A stretch of DNA of 5,104 nt from Planctomycetaceae bacterium (GTDB lineage: Bacteria > Planctomycetota > Planctomycetia > Planctomycetales > Planctomycetaceae), in the NCBI GenBank assembly GCA_016795125.1, contig JAEUIG010000153.1, positions 1 through 5,104 on the forward strand. The letters are read 5' to 3'. The notes below the pieces were generated by a model. The model was not told the origin of the DNA, searched no databases, and saw only the letters and a list, made by a program, of their open reading frames with translations. The position numbers and the translations under genes were made by a program. This document shows, one piece after another, positions 1 to 4,447 of this stretch; within the stretch, counting starts at the first letter, position 1, and the number at the start of each line of letters is the position of its first letter.

Positions 1-1168
1 GACGAACCGGAAGATGCTCGACCAGATGGCGAACCATGCGTCGCGCGTCAGTCGCTACATCGACCGCCACGGTTACGAACCTGTCGAGCAGTTTATCGAC
101 GCCTGCCTGTCCGTGGAGGACCTGATCGACCCGCACTCGCCGCACATCCGCCGCCGGCCCGATCCCAAGCAGGTCGCGGCCGAGCAGGAGCGTCGCCGCA
201 AGGAGCGGGAACGCGACTCGACCGGGCTTCCCGAAGCCCGCGGCAAGTTCAAAGCCAAGGAGTACATGGACGAGTTCATCAATCCCCCCGATGTCCTCGA
301 ACGGGAGGAGGAAGACCGTCGCAAGCGGGAGGATGATCGCGAGGCCAGTCGCTCGTTCCCGGAGTCGCCGCAGCGCGACGTGCTGCTGTTTCTCCTGGAA
401 CACGCGCCGCTCCGCGACTGGCAGCACGACCTGCTCGCGATGGTCCGGGACGAGGCCTACTACTTTGCTCCGCAGGGGCAGACGAAGATCATGAACGAAG
501 GGTGGGCCAGCTACTGGCACTCCAAGATCATGACGCGCCACGGACTCACAGATGCCGAGATCATCGACTACGCCGACCACCATTCGGGGACCATGGCGAT
601 GAGCCCCCGGCGACTGAATCCCTACAAGCTGGGGATCGAGCTGTTCAAAGATATCGAGGATCGCTGGAACCGCGGCCAGTTTGGAGCGGAATGGGAAGCC
701 TGCGACGACCACGAGGTCCGCCAGAACTGGGATCGGCAGCTGGGGCTGGGGCGCGACAAGATCTTCGAAGCCAGGCGCGTCCACAACGACGTGACGTTTG
801 TCGACACCTATCTCACCGAAGATTTCTGCCGGAAGCACCGGATGTTCTCGTTTGCCTATAACGAGTCGTCGGGAGATTACGAAATCGCCTCGCGCGAGTT
901 TCAGGAGGTCAAGCAGCAGCTGTTGTTCAACCTCACCAACCACGGCCGGCCGTTCATCTACGTCAAGGACGGCAATTACCGGAACCGTGGCGAGCTGTAC
1001 CTGCAGCACGATTTCCAGGGGATCGAACTGAAGGACGACTACGCGCGCGACACGCTGACCAACCTGCAGCGTCTCTGGGGCCGTCCGGTGCACATCGAAA
1101 CGATGGTCGACGAAGAAGCGTCGGTGCTGTCTTACGACGGCAGCCACCACGAGGTCCGCGCGGCGTGA
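1..1168 (+). CDS. spoVR: SpoVR/YcgB family protein, C-terminal part (5' end outside window)
   Basis: The reading frame is already open at the left edge: the codons before the first ATG at 14 read T-N-R-K and continue a family-like segment (NRKMLDQMANHASRV), so that ATG is internal. Family members are about 500 residues and 388 are visible, so roughly the first 120 are missing. Counting from the ATG at 14, recognisable blocks are RYIDRHG near 14-20, a charged Arg/Glu-rich linker at about 50-115, QTKIMNEGWASYWHSKI at 156-172, and a conserved C-terminal block with DGNYRNRGELYLQH at 319-332 and RLWGRPVHIETMV at 353-365. The biochemical role of SpoVR/YcgB is not settled. In Bacillus it affects spore cortex formation, and in many non-sporulating bacteria it sits beside the PrkA/YeaG kinase and YeaH (DUF444). 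Those partners would lie upstream, outside this window. The TGA stop falls inside a direct repeat. Family assignment is secure; function is not. Confidence 0.95.
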   Translation, partial: TNRKMLDQMANHASRVSRYIDRHGYEPVEQFIDACLSVEDLIDPHSPHIRRRPDPKQVAAEQERRRKERERDSTGLPEARGKFKAKEYMDEFINPPDVLEREEEDRRKREDDREASRSFPESPQRDVLLFLLEHAPLRDWQHDLLAMVRDEAYYFAPQGQTKIMNEGWASYWHSKIMTRHGLTDAEIIDYADHHSGTMAMSPRRLNPYKLGIELFKDIEDRWNRGQFGAEWEACDDHEVRQNWDRQLGLGRDKIFEARRVHNDVTFVDTYLTEDFCRKHRMFSFAYNESSGDYEIASREFQEVKQQLLFNLTNHGRPFIYVKDGNYRNRGELYLQHDFQGIELKDDYARDTLTNLQRLWGRPVHIETMVDEEASVLSYDGSHHEVRAA

Positions 1169-1251
1169 TGGCGACCGGCGACGGTTGCCGACCTCGTACC
1201 TTGAGTGAGCTTGCTCGACCGGTGCGCGCACCGCGTGATGGCGAGTGGAGA
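1154..1251. repeat. Imperfect direct repeat including the spoVR stop codon
   Basis: The 12-mer GCGTGATGGCGA occurs at 1163-1174 and again at 1233-1244. Similarity extends on both sides: GTCCGCGC at 1154-1161 against GTGCGCGC at 1222-1229, offset by two bases, and GG-x-GAC after the core in both copies. The first copy contains the last codons and TGA stop of spoVR; the second is non-coding. This looks like a small duplication of the gene's 3' end, or two copies of a short dispersed element. No function is evident. Confidence 0.55.
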
Positions 1252-1252
1252 C

Positions 1253-1288
1253 GAGCCCCGCCTTGGGTTGCCGCGACGCTCGGGGCTC
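1253..1288. repeat. GC-rich inverted repeat (possible weak terminator or dispersed hairpin)
   Basis: Perfect 8-bp arms GAGCCCCG (1253-1260) and CGGGGCTC (1281-1288) enclose a 20-base loop. The sequence that follows, TGCCTTTGTG, has only a short T run, so it is a poor rho-independent terminator. It lies about 85 bases after the spoVR stop and might still help end or stabilise that transcript. Confidence 0.45.
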
Positions 1289-1311
1289 TGCCTTTGTGCG
1301 GCCAGACCGTC

Positions 1312-1327
1312 CGCCCCGGCAGGGGCG
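1312..1327. repeat. Tight hairpin with GGCA tetraloop
   Basis: CGCCCC (1312-1317), loop GGCA, then GGGGCG (1322-1327) is a perfect 6-bp GC stem. No T run follows. It is one of several structured elements in this spacer and its role is unknown. Confidence 0.4.
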
Positions 1328-1398
1328 CCGGACTATAGCCGGGGGTGCAGCTCCGCACGCCGACAGGCGAGCCGAGCGGACCCCCAGTCCCGTCTCGG

Positions 1399-1448
1399 GT
1401 GCCATTGTGGCGTAATCGTGATGCCCCAGTGGGACGCCATAATGGCGT
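1399..1448. promoter_or_regulatory. Paired palindromes upstream of the sigma-54 promoter, candidate activator (enhancer) sites
   Basis: A perfect palindrome with 7-bp arms, ACGCCAT-A-ATGGCGT, spans 1434-1448. A related copy at 1399-1413 shares GCCAT-xx-TGGCGT and matches 11 of 15 positions, with centres 35 bp apart. A third, more degenerate GCC-N4-TGG lies between them at 1423-1432. Relative to a start predicted near 1572 from the -12 element, the two best sites centre at about -166 and -131, within the range where sigma-54 enhancer-binding proteins usually bind. The repeats are seen directly; their role as activator sites is inference. Confidence 0.45.
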
Positions 1449-1518
1449 TTCTTGGCGACCGGCGGGACCATGATAGCAGCGAAGCGTTTTCATAAGCCGT
1501 CGCACAATAGTCAGTTAA

Positions 1519-1548
1519 TCCCGATTGATTGGTCGGGAATTCAATCGG
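1519..1548. promoter_or_regulatory. Overlapping inverted repeats abutting the -24 element, candidate operator
   Basis: CCGATTGA at 1521-1528 and TCAATCGG at 1541-1548 are perfect 8-bp arms with a 12-base spacer. The GG of the right arm is the -24 GG of the sigma-54 promoter. A second dyad, TCCCGA at 1519-1524 with TCGGGA at 1533-1538, is interleaved with it. A dimeric protein bound here would cover the -24 element and could block the polymerase. The symmetry is direct observation; operator function is inferred. Confidence 0.4.
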
Positions 1549-1561
1549 CACGACACTTGCG
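1545..1561 (+). promoter_or_regulatory. Sigma-54 (RpoN) -24/-12 promoter of the small heat-shock genes
   Basis: CGGCACG (1546-1552), four bases, then TTGC (1557-1560) matches the TGGCACG-N4-TTGC core at 10 of 11 positions. The invariant GG (1547-1548) and GC (1559-1560) have the required 10 bases between them. Transcription should start near 1572, leaving a leader of about 23 bases to the ATG at 1595. Sigma-54 promoters need an ATP-driven activator bound upstream, and candidate sites are present. No competing sigma-70 promoter stands out here. Confidence 0.82.
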
Positions 1562-1594
1562 ACTTATTCTGGCAGTTCGCGTGGAGTGAAAATA

Positions 1595-2128
1595 ATGGCA
1601 GCCGCTCCAGCGAATCAGGCAAATCCAACCCTGCTGCCAGCTCAGAATTCGAGGATCGGCGAACCCATGGTGAGCTCGTGTCATATTCCGCGTTTTGTCG
1701 TTCGGGGACCGCAGTTCGTTGCCTTCGGACCGTCGGCCAAGGCCGAACAGGGAACGGCCCGGACCAACATCCCGTTGTCGGTCTGGGAAGATGAGGGGAA
1801 GGTCTGCATTGAGGCGGACCTGCCGGGTTCGCGGCCGCAGGATATTGATGTCCGCGTCGAGGACGGCAGCCTCAGGATCAGCGGCGAGCGGGTGCTCCCT
1901 CAGCGCGAAGCGCAGGGACGCCACAACGAGCGCCGGTTCGGGGCGTTCGAACGTGTTCTGCCGCTGGGCAAGACGCTCGATCCGTCCCGGATCGACGCCG
2001 AATTACGCGACGGCGTCCTGAGCATTACGTTGTACAAACGCCCCGAAACTCAGACGCAGAAAGTCCAGGTGAAGTATGCCGGCGAAGCCTCGCCCGCCCC
2101 GGACTCTCCGGCGGCTCCCCAGAGTTAG
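1595..2128 (+). CDS. Hsp20 family small heat-shock protein (first of pair)
   Basis: This encodes an ATP-independent cytoplasmic chaperone that holds unfolding proteins in large oligomers for later refolding. From the ATG at 1595 it is 177 residues. The alpha-crystallin domain runs from about 58 to 150, with ADLPG at 74-78, ISGER at 95-99 and the signature ELRDGVLSITL at 136-146. A Val-x-Val (158-160 region) stands in for the C-terminal I-x-I anchor, and the tail is Pro/Ala/Ser-rich. I chose ATG 1595 because GGAG at 1583-1586 lies 8 bases upstream and the start fits just after the sigma-54 promoter. ATG 1667 is an alternative: it gives 153 residues, nearer the usual size, removes a low-complexity Ala/Pro/Asn/Gln stretch with poor third-position GC, and would create a leader of about 95 bases. 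An upstream TTG at 1529 precedes the promoter and is excluded. It is followed after 54 bases by a second hsp20 gene. Confidence 0.93.
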   Translation: MAAAPANQANPTLLPAQNSRIGEPMVSSCHIPRFVVRGPQFVAFGPSAKAEQGTARTNIPLSVWEDEGKVCIEADLPGSRPQDIDVRVEDGSLRISGERVLPQREAQGRHNERRFGAFERVLPLGKTLDPSRIDAELRDGVLSITLYKRPETQTQKVQVKYAGEASPAPDSPAAPQS

Positions 2129-2141
2129 ACCGGCCCCGGCC

Positions 2142-2166
2142 CAGTTGGAACTGCGATGTCCAATTG
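2142..2166 (+). other. Hairpin just before the ribosome binding site of the second hsp20 gene
   Basis: CAGTTGGA (2142-2149) pairs with TCCAATTG (2159-2166) as an 8-bp stem with one G-U pair and a 9-base loop. It ends 3 bases before the AAGGAG at 2170-2175 that serves the ATG at 2183. It leaves the binding site itself unpaired, so it is not a classical thermometer as drawn. It could set the relative translation or stability of the two halves of the transcript. Confidence 0.35.
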
Positions 2167-2182
2167 AAGAAGGAGACACAAC

Positions 2183-2617
2183 ATGAACAATTTGATGAGA
2201 CCTCAATTCGGCATGCTGGATGATTTCCGCAAGGAAATGGATCAGATGGTGAGCCGGTTCTTCAGCGGCGCCGGCGAGCATCCCATTGGAAACTGGTCGC
2301 CGCGGGTCAACGTCGCCGAGGCGGAGGACGCCTACGACGTGACTGCCGACCTGCCGGGCCTGAAACCGGAAGACGTGAATGTCGAGGTGAAGAACGGGGA
2401 TCTGCTGATCAGCGGCGAACGCCACGGTGAGCATGAAGAGCACGGCAAGACCTGGCACCGCGTCGAGCGTCACAGCGGCTCGTTCCGGCGGATGATCCGC
2501 CTGGGTGACGACGTCAGTGCCGACAAGGTCAGCGCCGAGTACAAGGACGGCGTCCTGAAGGTGCACGTGCCGAAATCGGAGTCGGCAAAATCGCGGAAGG
2601 TCGAAGTCCGAGGTTGA
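2183..2617 (+). CDS. Hsp20 family small heat-shock protein (second of pair)
   Basis: This is a 144-residue cytoplasmic holdase chaperone of ordinary family length. The N-terminal arm (1-37) carries an amphipathic FRKEMDQMVSRFF helix at 15-27, typical of bacterial Hsp20. The alpha-crystallin domain spans about 38-131, with ADLPGLKPEDV at 55-65, ISGER at 76-80, the His/Glu-rich loop HGEHEEHGK at 81-89 and the signature EYKDGVLKVHVPK at 119-131. V-E-V near 140-142 replaces the C-terminal I-x-I. AAGGAG at 2170-2175 lies 7 bases before the ATG, a strong site. It shares ADLPG, ISGER and DGVL with its upstream neighbour but differs clearly in both ends and in the loop, so the two are divergent paralogues rather than a recent duplication. 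No promoter is obvious in the 54-base gap, so it is probably cotranscribed from the sigma-54 promoter. A terminator follows. Confidence 0.97.
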   Translation: MNNLMRPQFGMLDDFRKEMDQMVSRFFSGAGEHPIGNWSPRVNVAEAEDAYDVTADLPGLKPEDVNVEVKNGDLLISGERHGEHEEHGKTWHRVERHSGSFRRMIRLGDDVSADKVSAEYKDGVLKVHVPKSESAKSRKVEVRG

Positions 2618-2637
2618 TCTGCTTTTCTGAGATGCAT

Positions 2638-2681
2638 AGCCCGGCGGTCGTCGTCCCCTGACAACTGCCGGGCTTCTTTTT
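2638..2681 (+). terminator. Rho-independent terminator of the hsp20 pair
   Basis: AGCCCGGCGGT (2638-2648) pairs with ACTGCCGGGCT (2664-2674) as an 11-bp GC-rich stem with one G-U pair and a 15-base loop. The T-rich tract TTCTTTTT at 2674-2681 follows at once. It begins 21 bases after the second hsp20 stop. Confidence 0.9.
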
Positions 2682-2684
2682 GAC

Positions 2685-2776
2685 CGGTCAGCCGTCAGCT
2701 TTCAGCAATCCGACGGGGAGTTTACGCGCCCCGGCACGCCCGTCTTTGCTGAAATCTGGCCGCTGACGGCTGACCG
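2685..2776. repeat. Nested long inverted repeat (MITE- or REP-like hairpin element)
   Basis: The outer arms CGGTCAGCCGTCAGC (2685-2699) and GCTGACGGCTGACCG (2762-2776) are perfect over 15 bp. Directly inside them TTTCAGCAA (2700-2708) matches TTGCTGAAA (2746-2754), with a 7-base bulge on the right side only. Inside that, GACGGG (2712-2717) pairs with CCCGTC (2739-2744). The whole 92 bases can fold into a single long hairpin. It lies beyond the terminator and has no T run, so termination does not explain it. A direct ACCGGTC lies at 2683-2689 and 2788-2794 but overlaps the left arm, so it is not a clean target duplication. A non-autonomous mobile or dispersed repeat is the likeliest reading; a small RNA is possible. 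Confidence 0.75.
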
Positions 2777-2859
2777 CTTCCACCAAAACCGGTCTGCCCG
2801 CCAACCGGATTCCGGGATATGATTGACAAGAGAATGTTGATCTGTCGGGAGGCAACTGC

Positions 2860-3357
2860 ATGTCGCTACGGCCACAGCTGACTCTGGAATTGCAACGCCT
2901 TGTCGGCGTACAGGGGGGAGCGAGCATTGCCCTCTCCACCCCGGCGGGGTTGCGCCTGCAGATTCAGTTGACGGCGGTCGACTCGATGAGCTGCAGCCTG
3001 TCGGAGTTGCAGTTGTTCGTGCCGGCATTGCAGAACGCCGCTTTCGACGTGTTGCGGAACTGGGCGGACAGCCTGTCGCAGCGGATTACCTATCTGCTCG
3101 AGCAGATAGGGCCGCTGGAATACGACCCGGCGGCAGGGCAGGTGCTCATCCGGTCGGTCAAGCCGGACTCGCTGCCGGACGGCAGCCAATACTATGAGGT
3201 CGTGCTGTCGTCGCAGACGGGGGGGAACTTCTCGCTGCGGCGTTATCGGTCGACCAAAGGTCAGCCGGGCCGCGCGCCGGTCGACATCACCGTCACGCAC
3301 GAAGTGCTGCTCAAACTGGTGGACGATCTGGTGGCGACGGCGCCCGCCACGCCTTAG
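2860..3357 (+). CDS. Protein of unknown function, 165 residues
   Basis: GGGAGG at 2847-2852, 7 bases before the ATG, is an excellent ribosome binding site, and codon third positions are GC-rich like the neighbours, so this is a real gene. I recognise no named domain. There is no signal peptide or membrane segment, so it is probably cytoplasmic. The N-terminal half alternates short strands (SIALSTPAGLRLQIQLTAVDS at 22-42) with a helix around 56-85 (LQNAAFDVLRNWADSLSQRI). The second half reads as strands VLIRSV, YYEVVLSS and FSLRRYR, then a closing helix VTHEVLLKLVDDLV at 145-158. This mixed layout suggests one small alpha/beta domain, possibly a binding or adaptor module. It stands alone between a hairpin element and the pyrB promoter. 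Part of its coding sequence (3089-3110) is a perfect palindrome that includes a rare-looking ATA codon. Confidence 0.88.
   Translation: MSLRPQLTLELQRLVGVQGGASIALSTPAGLRLQIQLTAVDSMSCSLSELQLFVPALQNAAFDVLRNWADSLSQRITYLLEQIGPLEYDPAAGQVLIRSVKPDSLPDGSQYYEVVLSSQTGGNFSLRRYRSTKGQPGRAPVDITVTHEVLLKLVDDLVATAPATP
3089..3110. repeat. Perfect 22-bp palindrome inside the unknown gene
   Basis: The half CCTATCTGCTC (3089-3099) is followed directly by its reverse complement GAGCAGATAGG (3100-3110), with no spacer. In frame it covers codons for Y-L-L-E-Q-I-G, including ATA for Ile, a codon rarely seen in the neighbouring genes. The exact symmetry suits a site for a dimeric DNA-binding protein or a remnant of an inserted element. 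Chance is possible but unlikely for 11 matched pairs. Confidence 0.6.
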
Positions 3358-3360
3358 GTC

Positions 3361-3382
3361 CACGTCCGTCCGACGGTCCGTG
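3361..3382. repeat. Imperfect palindrome between the unknown gene and the pyrB promoter
   Basis: CACG-T-CCGTC-C-GACGG-TC-CGTG has dyad symmetry over its outer 4-bp and inner 5-bp arms. It starts 4 bases after the TAG stop at 3355-3357 and ends just before the candidate -35 element at 3386. There is no T run. It could be an operator or a weak transcript-end structure; neither is shown. Confidence 0.35.
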
Positions 3383-3385
3383 CAC

Positions 3386-3415
3386 TTGTCGCCCCTTTGC
3401 CGCCGCTGGTACGAT
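3386..3415 (+). promoter_or_regulatory. Candidate sigma-70-type extended -10 promoter for the pyr operon
   Basis: TTGTCG (3386-3391) is followed after 18 bases by TACGAT (3410-3415), with TG at 3407-3408 giving the extended -10 form TGGTACGAT. Each hexamer matches consensus at 4 of 6 positions. Start would be near 3422, leaving a leader of about 54 bases before pyrB. No attenuator or PyrR-type leader is visible in the short space available. Confidence 0.5.
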
Positions 3416-3475
3416 CGGGTCGTCCCACGTACGATGCGCTCACATTGCGCCTGTCGAGGAACTGTCCCGGCACAG

Positions 3476-4447
3476 ATGCCCGTCTTTGAACCTGTGGATG
3501 AACGACCGCCCGAATGGACCCGCAGACATCTGCTGGGTCTGCAGGCGCTTTCGGCGGCTGAGATCACCTGCATTCTGGATCACGCGGCGCGGATGCGCGA
3601 TCGCTTCGCGAGCGGCGAACGCAAACTGACGTCTTTGGCCGGCGTGGTGGTCGGCAACCTGTTCTTCGAAGCCTCGACTCGCACGCGGACGTCTTTCAGC
3701 CTGGCGGCGAAGCGGCTGAGCGCGGATACGGTCGATTTCACCGCGTCGGGCAGCAGCCTGTCGAAGGGGGAGTCGTTCACCGACACGGCGCTGACGATCG
3801 AGGCGATGGGGGTCTCGATGATGGTCGTCCGGCACAGCTCGTCCGGCGCACCGGAACTGCTGTCGCGGCGTTTGCAGGCCAGCATTCTCAACGCTGGCGA
3901 CGGCACGCATGAGCACCCGACACAGGGCCTGCTCGACATCTTTACGATCCGCGAGCAGCGTGGACGCATCGACGGCCTGACCGTCGCGCTGGTGGGGGAC
4001 ATCCTGCACAGCCGCGTCGCGCGCTCCAACATCTGGGGACTGACCAAGCTCGGCGCACGCGTCATCGCCTGCGGACCGGCCACGCTGGTCCCGCCGCAGA
4101 TTCGCAAGCTCGGCGTGGAAGTTTCGCATTCGCTGGACGACATCCTCGGCGAGGTCGACTGCATCAACCTCCTGCGCGTGCAGTTCGAGCGCCAGCGCGG
4201 GGCGTTTTTTCCGTCGATCAGCGAGTATGCACACCTGTACGGGATGAACGGCGACCGGTTGCGGAAGGCGAAACAGGACGTGCTGATTCTCGCGCCGGGA
4301 CCGATTAACCGCGGCGTCGAAATCACGCCCGACGTCGCGGACGGCCCGCATTCGGTGATCCTTGACCAGGTCAGCAACGGGCTTGCCATCCGCATGGCGT
4401 GCCTCGATCTGCTGAACCGCGTGCGCGGAGCGGAGACGGCCGCATGA
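3476..4447 (+). CDS. pyrB: Aspartate carbamoyltransferase catalytic chain
   Basis: The enzyme joins carbamoyl phosphate and aspartate to give N-carbamoyl-aspartate, the committed step of pyrimidine synthesis, in the cytoplasm. From ATG 3476 it has 323 residues, normal for PyrB. The carbamoyl-phosphate loop STRTRTSF is at 67-74, SLSKGES with the catalytic-loop Lys97 at 94-100, and HPTQ at 147-150. GDILHSRVARSN at 174-185 and RVQ at 234-236 bind aspartate, and PGPINRGVEI is at 274-283. HSRVARSN and INRGVEI follow the Bacillus-type pattern. The usual His before PGP is Ala273. ATG 3476 fits the family start but its GAGGA (3456-3460) is 15 bases away; ATG 3434 would add 14 residues and has no better site. 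The TGA overlaps the next ATG. No pyrI regulatory gene is seen, so control by a PyrI subunit is unlikely here. Confidence 0.97.
   Translation: MPVFEPVDERPPEWTRRHLLGLQALSAAEITCILDHAARMRDRFASGERKLTSLAGVVVGNLFFEASTRTRTSFSLAAKRLSADTVDFTASGSSLSKGESFTDTALTIEAMGVSMMVVRHSSSGAPELLSRRLQASILNAGDGTHEHPTQGLLDIFTIREQRGRIDGLTVALVGDILHSRVARSNIWGLTKLGARVIACGPATLVPPQIRKLGVEVSHSLDDILGEVDCINLLRVQFERQRGAFFPSISEYAHLYGMNGDRLRKAKQDVLILAPGPINRGVEITPDVADGPHSVILDQVSNGLAIRMACLDLLNRVRGAETAA

Larger units (their letters stand above)
1169..1544. other. Non-coding, structure-rich spacer between spoVR and the small heat-shock genes
   Basis: This stretch has no convincing gene. Short open frames exist on both strands, but none has a good ribosome binding site or a recognisable product. 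It holds, in order, the second copy of a direct repeat, a GAGCCCCG/CGGGGCTC hairpin, a tight CGCCCC/GGGGCG hairpin, two copies of a GCCAT-xx-TGGCGT palindrome, and an AT-richer tract from about 1490 that leads into the sigma-54 promoter. No strong rho-independent terminator for spoVR is visible, because neither GC-rich hairpin is followed by a solid T run. Confidence 0.7.

Noticed and set aside
1199..1218. CTTGAGT resembling the left half of an HspR (HAIR) operator
   Set aside because: The right half ACTCAAG is missing, and the site is over 350 bp from the predicted hsp20 transcription start.
1438..1443. CATAAT as a -10 box
   Set aside because: There is no acceptable -35 hexamer 16-18 bases upstream, and the bases are explained by the 1434-1448 palindrome.
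1205..1495. 96-residue plus-strand open frame in the spacer
   Set aside because: It starts at GTG without a convincing ribosome binding site, runs through several hairpins and repeats, and gives a protein with no recognisable pattern.
963..1505. 180-residue minus-strand open frame over the spoVR end and the spacer
   Set aside because: It overlaps the conserved C-terminus of SpoVR, has Arg/Gly/Pro-rich composition typical of antisense to GC-rich DNA, and shows no domain or good start.
2818..2828. TATGAT and TTGACA as promoter elements for the unknown gene at 2860
   Set aside because: TTGACA has no -10 partner at the right spacing before the ribosome binding site, and TATGAT lacks a recognisable -35. 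The two overlap, so they cannot form one promoter.
3434..3475. Earlier in-frame ATG for pyrB at 3434
   Set aside because: The added residues (MRSHCACRGTVPAQ) are unlike PyrB N-termini and no ribosome binding site precedes them. It would start only about 12 bases after the predicted transcript start.
2866..3573. 235-residue minus-strand open frame
   Set aside because: It lies across the unknown gene, the pyrB promoter and the pyrB start, and its Arg/Gln-rich sequence looks like antisense translation.
3440..4351. 303-residue minus-strand open frame
   Set aside because: It is the mirror of pyrB: an Arg/Asp-rich composition produced by the strong third-position GC bias of the sense gene.
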